DNA from: Nitrospira sp.
Lineage (GTDB): Bacteria; Nitrospirota; Nitrospiria; Nitrospirales; Nitrospiraceae
Length of the DNA stretch: 64,000 nucleotides
NCBI GenBank assembly: GCA_036984305.1
Contig: BQWY01000001.1
Span: 4,051,501-4,115,500, forward strand
Direction: 5' to 3'
Each line of letters opens with the position of its first letter. The first letter of the stretch is position 1. The position numbers were made by a program, and so were the translations under genes. Of the stretch, positions 51,299-60,109 are shown piece after piece. The notes beneath the pieces are model-generated. The model was not told where the DNA came from, searched no databases, and saw only the letters and a program-made list of their open reading frames with translations.

Positions 51299-51706
51299 CT
51301 ATTGTTGCATCCGCAATCGCGCCACCACGTCCGGGGCCAATCGTTTCACCTTGCCGGAGAGGTCAGTCGCGGCCAACCTGGCTGCGCCTTCGACCACGAT
51401 GCGGCCGCTCTGCTGCTCGCGAATCACATGCGCAAATGTCAGAGTCGCCCGCGTCACTTCCGGCAACGTCGTCTCGATCGTCAACACATCCCCATACCGT
51501 GCCGGCGAACGGCAATCGAGTTCGGCATGGACGACGACGAACTGGGTGCCTTCCTGCAATTGCGCGGACACGGCAACTCCGCGCGCTTCAAGGCAATGAG
51601 TCCGGGCTCGTTCAAAATATTTCAAGTAGTTGGCATAATAGACCACGCCGCCGCAATCCGTGTCCTCATAATAGATGCGGAGGTCAAATCGGTGCGGCCA
51701 CGGCAT
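51299..51706 (-). CDS. YbgC/FadM-type acyl-CoA thioesterase
   Basis: A 135-residue hotdog-fold thioesterase. The conserved FDLRIYYEDTDCGGVVYYAN holds the catalytic Asp (E-D-T-D), followed by YLKYFERARTHCLEARGVAV and AELDCRSPARYGD. Members hydrolyse short acyl-CoA or acyl-ACP; YbgC often sits with tol-pal genes, which are absent here. It begins 3 bases after the stop of the CARF-type gene, so the two are co-transcribed. Confidence 0.92.
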   Translation of the reverse strand: MPWPHRFDLRIYYEDTDCGGVVYYANYLKYFERARTHCLEARGVAVSAQLQEGTQFVVVHAELDCRSPARYGDVLTIETTLPEVTRATLTFAHVIREQQSGRIVVEGAARLAATDLSGKVKRLAPDVVARLRMQQ

Positions 51707-51709
51707 GGG

Positions 51710-52966
51710 CTAGAGTGCGAGCACTGGAAACTTCGGCAAGGCCGCGTCGGTCAGACCCATCAGCTTCATCGTGATGTCAAACAGTTGCTGACACCGCTCT
51801 GGTTTGACCGCCTCCACGCCATGCCCGAGAATAGCCTGATCTGCCGCATCAAACAACGGCTTCATTTTGGGCCACTGCGCCAGATAGGCTCGCCCAAGTT
51901 CTTCTCCGAGCTCGGCCAACACCTGAAATTGCGCGTGAATCGGGAGCTTGTACTTGCCATCCACCTCGCTGAGATATCCGCTCCGACAAACCGCCTGCAT
52001 GCCGTCGGGTAATTGTTCCGGCTGCACATCCCAGGATTTGATCTGGTGCTGTTTGAAGAGTTTCCACTGGGCCGCACTCTCGAGTGCACGGATCACTGAT
52101 CGCATGACAATCTCGTTGTGATGACGCAGTGCCGTCAGCCGGGCCGCTTGACCAAGCAATTCGAGCGTCAGGCACTCTTTCACTTCCAAGGAGTCCATCG
52201 TGAGCCGCTCCAAGAAGCCAGCATTGGCCTTGATCAGCGGCAGCAACGCCTTGAGCCCGGGCGGTCCACCCCACACTGCCGCCATCTCAAGCGATTTGGC
52301 GGCGGTCTTGAGCTTCTCCCATGCGGCCCGATGCTGGAATCGGCTCCAAAGGCCATAGCCCTCAGCCATATCACCCAGCGCATGATAGAGCGGTTTCTGT
52401 CCTCCGCTGACGCGAATTTCCAGTTGACGAAACAGGTAGGCTGCTCCGACGTACTCGCCACGGTTGAAGAGGTCGTTGGCCTCGCGTCTCACCGAAGCCG
52501 CCTCCTCGTCCCAAGGGTTGCCTTGTACCCAGCGCCATTGATCCTCCGCCGGGGAGCCATGGGCCTCCGACCCTTCAGCTGATCGTGAAAAGAGTTGAAT
52601 CATTCGAGAACTCGTACGGACCCCCACCAACGTCATCGCAGCCGACATGGCCGCTGTCGCATCGGCGATGCCCATGACCAATTCACCTGGATGCACGCCC
52701 CACGCGTCCAACAGCTCGGGGAGCCTTCGGGCCAACGCTTCGTGTGACGATGGAAATTCTTGCGGCTCCGGCGTGACGACCCAATCCCACCGGCGGGGCA
52801 TCTGCGCAAGGTGCGTTTGAATGCGCTGTTCGATCAGCGCTCGACTGGTTTCGGGAGCAAAGAAACAGAGGGTGTCGGGTTGAAGCCGGTTGATGAGATA
52901 GACCGCCGGTGCGAAATCGGTCACCAGGGCGCAGAGCAAGGCTTTAATGGGTGCATCGGCGGGCAT
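51710..52966 (-). CDS. CARF-like protein of TIGR02710 type, no CRISPR locus
   Basis: A 418-residue protein whose plan fits the TIGR02710 (CRISPR-associated CARF) group. An N-terminal Rossmann-like part (KALLCALVTDFAPAVYLINR, then DTLCFFAPETSRALIEQRIQ) is followed near 101-115 by ADATAAMSAAMTLVG, which corresponds to the usual D-x-T-G-G-T-K-x-M-S ligand loop but with the G-T-K replaced. The helical C-terminal part (GEYVGAAYLFRQLEIRVSGG, ALGDMAEGYGLWSRFQHRAA) is typical of the group. No HEPN R-x4-6-H motif is evident. No cas gene or array is in the window. Family call moderate; function inference. Confidence 0.65.
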   Translation of the reverse strand: MPADAPIKALLCALVTDFAPAVYLINRLQPDTLCFFAPETSRALIEQRIQTHLAQMPRRWDWVVTPEPQEFPSSHEALARRLPELLDAWGVHPGELVMGIADATAAMSAAMTLVGVRTSSRMIQLFSRSAEGSEAHGSPAEDQWRWVQGNPWDEEAASVRREANDLFNRGEYVGAAYLFRQLEIRVSGGQKPLYHALGDMAEGYGLWSRFQHRAAWEKLKTAAKSLEMAAVWGGPPGLKALLPLIKANAGFLERLTMDSLEVKECLTLELLGQAARLTALRHHNEIVMRSVIRALESAAQWKLFKQHQIKSWDVQPEQLPDGMQAVCRSGYLSEVDGKYKLPIHAQFQVLAELGEELGRAYLAQWPKMKPLFDAADQAILGHGVEAVKPERCQQLFDITMKLMGLTDAALPKFPVLAL

Positions 52967-53193
52967 GGCGAGCGGACTATAGCATCGCACCAGGGGTCGA
53001 TCAAATCGGGTGAAGCCACGATCGCCGGTCCGGCTCCTATTCACGCTCTACCGCCCTCACTCGATGGGAACAGAGAGAATTACTAAAGCATTCGATTTCT
53101 TGACCCCTCGCGCGTTTGCGTCTAGACTTTCGCCAGCAAACCAACCGGTCTATCCCCCCGTTCCTCAGTGCGCGATCGACAATCGAGGTGCTC

Positions 53194-53622
53194 ATGCTGT
53201 GGTGGTACTGGATGGTGCTCGGATTGATCCTGATGGGATTGGAACTGGCAACTCCCGGCGGCTTTTATCTGTTCTTTTTCGGTTTGTCCGCCCTGGTCGT
53301 CGGCGCGCTCGGCGGGATCGATCTCAGCGGGCCAGATTGGATGCAGTGGCTCCTATTTTCAGTGTTGGCCGTGGTCTCGTTGCTCTTGTTCCGCGGTCCC
53401 CTTGTCCGCGCCATGAAGAGCGCCGATCAAGGGGAGGTCGATAGTCTCGTGGGCGAGTTGGCTACCGTACTCATGCCGATAGCGGCCGGCGCCATGGGAA
53501 AAGTTGAATTGCGGGGGAGTACGTGGAACGCCTGCAATACAGGGCCAGGGGCGCTGCTCAAGGATCAACGTTGCAGGGTCGACCGCGTCGATGGACTCAC
53601 GCTCTGGGTCACGGCACCGTAA
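53194..53622 (+). CDS. NfeD-family membrane protein
   Basis: A 142-residue NfeD1b-type protein: two or three transmembrane helices (MVLGLILMGLELATPGGFYL, FFFGLSALVVGALGG, WLLFSVLAVVSLLLF) and a C-terminal OB-fold (LVGELATVLMPIAAGAMGKV, then ELRGSTWNACNTG and a late RVDRVDGLTLWV). It pairs with the SPFH gene 30 bases downstream. In many bacteria this pair makes membrane microdomain complexes. ATG 53194 follows GAGG. Confidence 0.92.
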   Translation: MLWWYWMVLGLILMGLELATPGGFYLFFFGLSALVVGALGGIDLSGPDWMQWLLFSVLAVVSLLLFRGPLVRAMKSADQGEVDSLVGELATVLMPIAAGAMGKVELRGSTWNACNTGPGALLKDQRCRVDRVDGLTLWVTAP

Positions 53623-53652
53623 CGCCTCGTAGGCAATATGGAGGAAGCGACT

Positions 53653-54594
53653 ATGACCGGCGGCCTTGTTGTCATGCTGATCCTCGCGCTGTTGGTGCTC
53701 ATCACCATCGGTAAGACGGCTCGCGTCGTGCCGCAACAGAGTGCCTTTGTCGTCGAGCGTCTGGGAAAGTACCACAAGACCTTGGGCGCCGGGTTCCACG
53801 TTCTTGTCCCATTCGTGGATTCCGTCCGCTACAAACACTCGCTTAAGGAGACCGCCGTCGATATTCCTGAGCAGATCTGCATCACGCGGGACAACGTACA
53901 GGTCGGCGTCGATGGCGTCTTGTATCTGAAAGTGCTCAACCCTGAACGCGCCTCTTACGGTATCGCAGACTACGAATTCGCCCTGAGCCAACTCGCCCAA
54001 ACCGCGCTCCGGAGTGAAATCGGCAAAATAGACCTTGATCGGACGTTTGAAGAGCGGACCAACATCAACGTCCAGGTGGTCAACGAACTCGACAAGGCGT
54101 CCGAGCCGTGGGGCGTCAAAGTACTTCGCTACGAGATCAAGAACATTACGCCCCCTAAAGACGTCCTCAATGCCATGGAAAAGCAAATGCGGGCGGAGCG
54201 GGAAAAGCGGGCGGTCATTCTGACGTCCGAAGGTCAACGCGACGCTGCCATCAACGAAGCGGAAGGAGAAAAGCAGCAGGTGATCAAGGCGTCCGAGGCG
54301 AAGAAGCAACAGCAGATCAACGAGGCGGAAGGGGCGGCCTCGGCTATCTTGGCCATCGCGATCGCCACGGCCGAAGGTCTCCGTAAAGTGGCGGAGTCAA
54401 CGCAGGTCCCTGGTGGGCAGGAGGCAGTGCAACTGCGTGTGGCCGAGCAATATATTGCAAAGTTTGGAGAACTCGCACGAGCCAGCAACACGCTCGTGCT
54501 CCCAGCCAATGTGTCGGATGTTGGGTCGATGATCGCATTGGCCATGAACGTCATCAAACGGTCCAGCGCGCCCGCATCCCCTCCCAAGAGCTGA
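53653..54594 (+). CDS. SPFH/band-7 (stomatin/QmcA-like) protein
   Basis: A 313-residue SPFH protein. One N-terminal membrane helix (GLVVMLILALLVLITIGKTA) is followed by the band-7 domain: ARVVPQQSAFVVERLGKYHK, GFHVLVPFVDSVRYKHSLKE, QICITRDNVQVGVDGVLYLK and LRSEIGKIDLDRTFEER. A charged coiled-coil (KQMRAEREKRAVILTSEGQR, KQQVIKASEAKKQQQINEAE) and a short hydrophobic end follow. It would oligomerise in the membrane with NfeD and hold proteases or other partners. The start at 53653 follows GGAGG; 53638 is possible. Confidence 0.93.
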   Translation: MTGGLVVMLILALLVLITIGKTARVVPQQSAFVVERLGKYHKTLGAGFHVLVPFVDSVRYKHSLKETAVDIPEQICITRDNVQVGVDGVLYLKVLNPERASYGIADYEFALSQLAQTALRSEIGKIDLDRTFEERTNINVQVVNELDKASEPWGVKVLRYEIKNITPPKDVLNAMEKQMRAEREKRAVILTSEGQRDAAINEAEGEKQQVIKASEAKKQQQINEAEGAASAILAIAIATAEGLRKVAESTQVPGGQEAVQLRVAEQYIAKFGELARASNTLVLPANVSDVGSMIALAMNVIKRSSAPASPPKS

Positions 54595-54639
54595 CCCGCT
54601 GTTTGACAGCCCTCGTCCCCTTTTCTAGAATGCCTTGCG

Positions 54640-55221
54640 ATGAGAGCGCGCGCCATCCAAGCCTTTGACGAGAGCGCAGAGGTCAAGCGCCGTTTTGTCC
54701 GTGAGTACGCGGATCGCATCGCCGCTGTGGCGCAGCTCATCGGCAAATCCCTCCGAACAGGGAATAAAGTCCTTTTTTTTGGCAATGGCGGCAGTGCGAC
54801 GGATGCCTCGCATTTGGCGGCCGAGTTCGTGGGGCGCTATCATCGTGATCGAATGCCTCTCCCGGCGATCGCGCTGGGGGCCGACGCCGCCGCGCTCACT
54901 TGTATCGCCAACGACTACGGCTACGAGGATGTCTTCGCCCGACAGGTTCGCGCGCACGGACGGAAAGGCGATATCGCCATCGCGATCAGCACCAGCGGCA
55001 ATTCCCCAAACGTCTTGAATGGCGTCGCGGCAGCTCGATCGATAGGGCTCATCACCATCGGATGGACCGGTCATGAAGGCGGAAAGTTGGCCGAACAGGT
55101 GGATTATAGTTTTGTCGTGCCTTCTCGCGTCACCGCCCGTATTCAGGAGAGCCACATCACACTCGGCCACGTGCTCTGCGAGTTGATCGAGGACGACCTC
55201 TTTGCCAAAGACTCGAACTAA
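54640..55221 (+). CDS. gmhA: phosphoheptose isomerase
   Basis: A 193-residue SIS-domain isomerase that converts sedoheptulose 7-phosphate to glycero-manno-heptose 7-phosphate, the first step of the heptose branch of LPS synthesis. The core reads FFGNGGSATDASHLAAEFVG, ADAAALTCIANDYGYEDVFA and ISTSGNSPNVLNG. The C-terminal ESHITLGHVLCELIEDDLF holds the catalytic Glu and His. Full length. It overlaps the next gene by 20 bases; rfaE2 lies further along the window. Confidence 0.94.
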   Translation: MRARAIQAFDESAEVKRRFVREYADRIAAVAQLIGKSLRTGNKVLFFGNGGSATDASHLAAEFVGRYHRDRMPLPAIALGADAAALTCIANDYGYEDVFARQVRAHGRKGDIAIAISTSGNSPNVLNGVAAARSIGLITIGWTGHEGGKLAEQVDYSFVVPSRVTARIQESHITLGHVLCELIEDDLFAKDSN

Positions 55222-56203
55222 GTCACGCCCGCCGCGCGTCGCACCTACGCAACCCATCGATGTGACCCGACTCAAAACGTACCCACTGCGTCGCCGGCAT
55301 AGCAAGGTCCGTGTATCTGACTTTGCCACTGCATGGAAGCCCGGATCCAGTTTGGGAAGATTCCTGAACAGTCTGCCAGACATTTTGGCCGTCAAGACGC
55401 TTCGGGCCGTCGCCGGGACCATTGTTCAAGCTCATCGACGCCGACGGCCTGTCGTACTCGGGATGGGTGCCCATCCGATCAAGGTCGGCTTGAGTCCCAT
55501 CGTGATTGATTTGATGGAACGCGGCATCCTAACGGCAATCGCCATGAACGGGGCTGGCATCATTCATGACTTTGAGATCGCCTTACTGGGCCAGACTTCA
55601 GAAGACGTAGAGGCGGAGATCGATTCCGGTCGTTTTGGGATGGCAGAAGAGACCGGCCAAATCTTGAACGGCGCAATCGTTGACGGCGGACGTAGCGGCC
55701 TTGGGATCGGAGAGGCCGTCGGACAGTATCTTCACCGCCACCGTCGCTCCTTCCCTCACACCCATATGAGCGTTCTTGCGACCGGGGTCCGGTTGGGGAT
55801 TCCCGTCACCGTACATGTCGCGATGGGAACAGACATCATTCACATGCATCCGTCCGCCGATGGAGGGGCCATCGGCGCCGGATCGCTGGTCGACTTCAGA
55901 AAACTGGCGGCGGTGGTGTCACGGATGGAAGGCGGAGTGTATCTGAATTTGGGATCGGCGGTCATTCTTCCCGAGGTGTTCCTTAAAACCGTCGCGCTGG
56001 GTCGCAATCTCGGTCACGCGCTTCGCTCCATCACGACCGTGAACATGGACTTTCTCGCGCACTATCGACCGCTCACCAACGTGGTCAAGCGACCGACGCA
56101 AAAGGGCGGAAAGGGTTACTCACTCATCGGTCATCATGAACTCATGTTTCCATTGCTGGCTGCGGCCGTTCGTGAACAACTCGCTGACAGCAGGACCGCA
56201 TGA
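55202..56203 (+). CDS. conserved protein linked to gmhA (deoxyhypusine synthase-like fold, tentative)
   Basis: A 333-residue protein that is strongly conserved in style: VVLGMGAHPIKVGLSPIVID, AMNGAGIIHDFEIALLGQTS, ETGQILNGAIVDGG, VTVHVAMGTDIIHMHPSADG and YLNLGSAVILPEVFLKTVAL. The layout suggests an NAD-dependent Rossmann-like enzyme of the deoxyhypusine synthase-like type, but I cannot assign a reaction. It starts with TTG 55202, 20 bases inside gmhA; GTG 55262 is another option. The strong coupling suggests a linked role with heptose or LPS metabolism. Confidence 0.6.
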   Translation: MPKTRTKSRPPRVAPTQPIDVTRLKTYPLRRRHSKVRVSDFATAWKPGSSLGRFLNSLPDILAVKTLRAVAGTIVQAHRRRRPVVLGMGAHPIKVGLSPIVIDLMERGILTAIAMNGAGIIHDFEIALLGQTSEDVEAEIDSGRFGMAEETGQILNGAIVDGGRSGLGIGEAVGQYLHRHRRSFPHTHMSVLATGVRLGIPVTVHVAMGTDIIHMHPSADGGAIGAGSLVDFRKLAAVVSRMEGGVYLNLGSAVILPEVFLKTVALGRNLGHALRSITTVNMDFLAHYRPLTNVVKRPTQKGGKGYSLIGHHELMFPLLAAAVREQLADSRTA

Positions 56204-56251
56204 GACGGTCTCCCACGTTCAATTCCGCAGGAGACCGCCTGGCGGTGAGTC

Positions 56252-57937
56252 TTATGGCCGCTGCGTTACAAAGACGTCGGCCACTCCATTCGTATCGTCG
56301 TCCACCAAATTGGTTGCGTAGGATGTGAAGGAGATAAAGCGACCGTTGGCACTGATCGAGGGAGTGTTGCTGAGGCCTCCAGCCGCCTCCGCGCCTGTCC
56401 CGCTCACCGATGCCCGCTTGATCGCATTAATCCCCGTGCCTTGCAAGTCGACTACGAAAATGTCGGATTGACCATTGGTATCGCCGCCGCCATCCAGCAG
56501 CGTACTGGCTTCGGACTCGAACACCACATAGCGCCCATCGCTCGTCAGCACCGGAATGCGGCTGTCACCATTGCCCTCAATCCCGCTTTCGGAAATCGAC
56601 ACTCGACGCATGGTCGGAGCCGGCGATTGCCAATCTACGACGAAGATGTCCGCCACGCCGTTGGTGTCATTAGCTACAAGGTTGTCCGCCACCGACCAGA
56701 ATGCGATCATTTTTCCGTCCCCACTGATCGATGGCGTGAAGCTGTGCCAGTTGCCGGGATTCCCGCCCTGATCTTTTGAAACTAATTGCGTGATACCGGT
56801 AAGCCGGTCGTACACAAAAATGTCAGACGCGCCGTTGATGTCGTTGCCGGGACCGAGTAGATTCGTCGCCACCGACTCATACACGACATAACGGCCATCC
56901 GCGCTCATGCCGGGATTTCCGCTGCCTCCATCGGCTTCACTTCCGCCCGGTCCGACCGACACACGTTCCGTAAACTTAGAGACTCGATTGTGCACGAAGA
57001 TGTCCGCCATTCCGTTGGTGTCACCAGATACGAGGTTGGTAAAGGTCGAGCCAAAGGCAACGAGGTTCCCGTCGTACGTCAGCGCAGGATCAAAGCTGGA
57101 ACACGTCAACCCACCTGCCGGCGGAACCGCGCAGGTGCCTTCTGTACCGGAGAGCGAAGTAACCGACACGCGGACGGTCTCACCCTTCAATCGATCATAG
57201 ATAAAGATGTCACCTCCGCCGCCGCCCGGAGCGCTGGCATTGGTGTCTCCGAGCACCAAGTTCGTCGCAAACGAGTGGAAGGCGATTACATTGCCATCCT
57301 GGCTGATGGTTCCAGCGACGGTATCATTGTCACCTTCTATACCGCCGTTGCCGACGGACGTGCGGACGACATCTCCGGTGAGACGATCCTGAAGGAAGAA
57401 ATCCCGCTTACCATTGGTATCGCCCGTGACCAGATTGCTAGCAGAGGATTGAAATACGATATACCGCCCATCTCCGCTCAGAGCGGACTCTCCTCCGTAG
57501 GTGGGATACACTCCACTATCCCCATTGCCCTTCGTACCTGAGGTTCCTGTTGAAACAACGCTTGTCTTGGGACGGACGGTGAGGTGGAAGGTGCGTGTGT
57601 CCTGCCCACCCGCGCTGCTGGCGATTACCGTCAACACCCACGTTCCGTGCTGTGAAGGGGTTCCCTCAATCGATCCTGATTCGAGGAGCGACAATCCGGG
57701 AGCGAGAGTTCCTCCAGCTATCGCCCACGTGACGTCGGTGGATCCTGTAGCACTCATTGAAGCGTTGTAGGGTAATGATTCATCGCCCATAGGAAGCGCG
57801 GCGGTGCTGATTGTCGGGGCCGTAGTCGTGGCGGTGCCACCACCTCCCCCGCTGCTATTGCAAGCCGACAGTAAGACCAGCCCAACCAGCGCAACCATTG
57901 CGTTGCGGCAGCCTCGCCCTACTCGTGTGGTGCTCAT
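56252..57937 (-). CDS. propeller-repeat lipoprotein (paralogue 1)
   Basis: A 561-residue lipoprotein. The lipobox LLSAC (Cys near 26) is followed by a short Gly/Thr-rich spacer, an Ig-like putative domain (GTLAPGLSLLESGSIEGTPS, the He_PIG-type pattern) and seven repeats built on S-x-x-G-x-x-V-x-F-x-S-x-A-x-N-L-V-x-x-D-T-N-G-x-x-D-I-F-V. Each repeat carries a DTNG loop, and the repeats resemble TolB/PD40 blades, so a seven-bladed beta-propeller is likely. DxNG-type loops may bind Ca2+. It is a neighbour of a 561-residue paralogue on the same strand. Confidence 0.85.
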   Translation of the reverse strand: MSTTRVGRGCRNAMVALVGLVLLSACNSSGGGGGTATTTAPTISTAALPMGDESLPYNASMSATGSTDVTWAIAGGTLAPGLSLLESGSIEGTPSQHGTWVLTVIASSAGGQDTRTFHLTVRPKTSVVSTGTSGTKGNGDSGVYPTYGGESALSGDGRYIVFQSSASNLVTGDTNGKRDFFLQDRLTGDVVRTSVGNGGIEGDNDTVAGTISQDGNVIAFHSFATNLVLGDTNASAPGGGGGDIFIYDRLKGETVRVSVTSLSGTEGTCAVPPAGGLTCSSFDPALTYDGNLVAFGSTFTNLVSGDTNGMADIFVHNRVSKFTERVSVGPGGSEADGGSGNPGMSADGRYVVYESVATNLLGPGNDINGASDIFVYDRLTGITQLVSKDQGGNPGNWHSFTPSISGDGKMIAFWSVADNLVANDTNGVADIFVVDWQSPAPTMRRVSISESGIEGNGDSRIPVLTSDGRYVVFESEASTLLDGGGDTNGQSDIFVVDLQGTGINAIKRASVSGTGAEAAGGLSNTPSISANGRFISFTSYATNLVDDDTNGVADVFVTQRP

Positions 57938-58260
57938 GTTCCTCGCCTTTCAATGAAGTGGAGAGTGGCGGCCCTTGCCTTGTTTCTACTGTCCTACGAG
58001 CACACCGATACGTCTATTCCCATAGAAGGGTGACAACCGTCCCCCATTGGTCAGGATCTTCTCTACGGGGGCGATGAGTGAAAGGCGGAACGCCTGGCAT
58101 CGAGGTACACCCTGCCCAGTCTGGATCTGAGAGCGTGTCGGCTGGACAAGGAGAGAGAGACGGGGAAGGGGACGAAATCAGGATTTTGTCAACGAAGGCG
58201 AGGAGCGGGGGGGATGGCCCCACCGCCGTCGGCGGCGGGGCCGGCCCGATATGCAGGTTC
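57938..58260. terminator. intergenic gap with GC-rich hairpin downstream of paralogue 2
   Basis: A 323-base gap between the two propeller genes. At 58216-58242 the sequence GGCCCCACCGCCG-TC-GGCGGCGGGGCC forms a strong GC-rich stem with one mismatch, 19 bases beyond the stop of paralogue 2. No clear T run follows on the minus strand, so termination would need Rho or the stem alone. The rest shows no gene; promoters for paralogue 1 are expected here. Confidence 0.45.
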
Positions 58261-59946
58261 TTATTGCCGACGCGTTACGAACGCGTCGCGAACTCCGTTC
58301 GAATCCCCGTCTACGAGTGTCGTGGCGTCGGAGTAGTAGGCTATGTAAGAACCGTCTTCAGAAATGGCCGGATGAATGCTGTCCCCATTACCTTGCTGTA
58401 TGCCGCCCCCACCCAAGAAATTGAGTGAGAGACGTTGGATGCTCTCTCCAAGCTTCACCAGATAAATATCCTGCGCGGAATTCGTGTCGGGATTCGCCGG
58501 GTCCAGATTGGCGGCCTCGGATTCAAACGCCACGAATCGACCATCCCGGCTGATCGCGGGGAAGTCGCTATTACCATCACCGCCCTCAAATAGCGGAGGA
58601 CCATTCACGGAGATCCGCGTTACGGTGGGAATTGCCGCACTCAGATTGGTCGCCACGAAAATGTGCTGAGACGCGCCTCCTGAGCCCCAGTCGGTTGCTT
58701 CTGACATGAAGGCTACGACTGTTCCATCGCCATTGATACTGGCATTGAAGCTCGGTCCGGTTGCCTCACCACCACCCGGAGCCACGGAGACCTTTTTGAT
58801 GGTTGGCGGAGATGTTTTTAGGTCGGCGAGGAAGATGTCATTGACTCCCCCACCGTCGAAGCCGTTTGACCCAAAGGCAAGGACATCGCCATCGGCACTC
58901 AGTGCGGGGCTTCCATTTCCTCCGCCCACGCCTGCTGATGCCGTAACTCGAGTCAAAATGGGGGCACCGCCTCTGAGATTCAATACATAAATATCGGACT
59001 CGTTGTCGGTATCGGTGAGCTCCAGTTTGGCCAGCGATCCAAACGCAATGACTTTCCCATCTGCGCTGATAGAGGGATCGAAGCTGTTGCAGTTCTCTCC
59101 GTCGGGGGGAAGGACTGGACAAATGCCCTCTGCCTTCGAAACTCCCTGCGAAAGTCGAATCGTGGTCTTGTTGGTCCGGTCTCGCAAGAAGACGTCGCGC
59201 GAATTGTTCGTATCGGCCGAGCCATTGGTGGCCGCATCGACCAGGTTGGAGGCCCATGAATCGAATGCCACAAAATTGCCGTCGTCGCTCACGACTGCCA
59301 CGACGCTGTCATCGTCGCCGGGTAGCCCACCGGTACCGACCGAAATCAGCTCGGTCTTGCCGGTTTGGCGATCGTGAAGATAGATCTGAGACTTTCCATT
59401 GCTGGATTGTCCAGGGACGAGATTGGACGCCGATGAGTCGAACACCACGAAGCGGCCCGTGCTGTTGATGCCGGGATCAAAGCTTCGCGTGTGACCGTTA
59501 TGTTGCGCATCGCCACTGGCTCCCCCAACCGCCTGGTCCAAGGTATCGCTTTGCACCGAAACCCGATGCGTCCTCCCTCGCACTACAAATGTGAGGTTAT
59601 TCTTGGTATCTGTTCCGCCAGGGCCGGTCACTGTAAGTGCCAACACCTTTACGGTCACTTCAGTGGGCGTACCGGATATCACGCCGTCTGACGCCAGGGT
59701 CAAGCCCTGTGGTAACGTGCCACCGGCTAACGTCCAGGTGAAGGGTCCAGTGCCGTTTGCAGTAAGCTGAGTGTTATAAGGAAGGTTAACGTCTGCGGGA
59801 GCAAGGCCTGCGATCGTAATGGTTGGGGCGACCGGGGGGGGAGGGGGGGCACCATTATCCCCGCCACCACCACATGCCGTCAGAAGGCCCAGCATGACGA
59901 CCATAACGAGGCCGCGAGATACCCGCCCACTATGATTGTTTCTCAT
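58261..59946 (-). CDS. propeller-repeat lipoprotein (paralogue 2)
   Basis: A 561-residue lipoprotein similar in plan and exact length to paralogue 1. The lipobox LLTAC is near residue 24, then a Gly/Pro-rich spacer, an Ig-like domain (TLPQGLTLASDGVISGTPTE) and about seven repeats with SASNLVPGQSSNGKSQIYLH, WASNLVDAATNG, LELTDTDNESDIYVLNL, GGGVNDIFLADLK, then further blades ending DATTLVDGDSNGVRDAFV. Probably another beta-propeller on the outer surface. A run of G (minus-strand C) codes for a Pro-rich section after the lipobox. Confidence 0.85.
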   Translation of the reverse strand: MRNNHSGRVSRGLVMVVMLGLLTACGGGGDNGAPPPPPVAPTITIAGLAPADVNLPYNTQLTANGTGPFTWTLAGGTLPQGLTLASDGVISGTPTEVTVKVLALTVTGPGGTDTKNNLTFVVRGRTHRVSVQSDTLDQAVGGASGDAQHNGHTRSFDPGINSTGRFVVFDSSASNLVPGQSSNGKSQIYLHDRQTGKTELISVGTGGLPGDDDSVVAVVSDDGNFVAFDSWASNLVDAATNGSADTNNSRDVFLRDRTNKTTIRLSQGVSKAEGICPVLPPDGENCNSFDPSISADGKVIAFGSLAKLELTDTDNESDIYVLNLRGGAPILTRVTASAGVGGGNGSPALSADGDVLAFGSNGFDGGGVNDIFLADLKTSPPTIKKVSVAPGGGEATGPSFNASINGDGTVVAFMSEATDWGSGGASQHIFVATNLSAAIPTVTRISVNGPPLFEGGDGNSDFPAISRDGRFVAFESEAANLDPANPDTNSAQDIYLVKLGESIQRLSLNFLGGGGIQQGNGDSIHPAISEDGSYIAYYSDATTLVDGDSNGVRDAFVTRRQ

Positions 59947-60109
59947 TCGCCCCTCCTGTACAGTTACCGGCGGCCCGTCAAGCCCATCCCACCTTACGGG
60001 CTCGGCGGGACACGAGACCTGAGACCGGAGCTGTCTGAGCGATTCCGGTCTATCTGTTTATTGCGTAGATTCCTATAAGTGCTCCTTTGGGTCAATCCCC
60101 TCATTATGC

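Noticed and set aside
51182-52012. 276-codon open frame on the plus strand
   Set aside because: Antisense to the thioesterase and CARF-type genes; the translation has no family similarity.
53359-54309. 316-codon open frame on the minus strand
   Set aside because: Lies opposite the NfeD and SPFH genes, whose motifs are clear.
54625-55422. 265-codon open frame on the minus strand
   Set aside because: Antisense to gmhA and the start of the next gene; no similarity.
51172-56203. Search by eye for a CRISPR array or cas genes near the CARF-type gene
   Set aside because: No regularly spaced repeats or cas-like proteins are present within the window.
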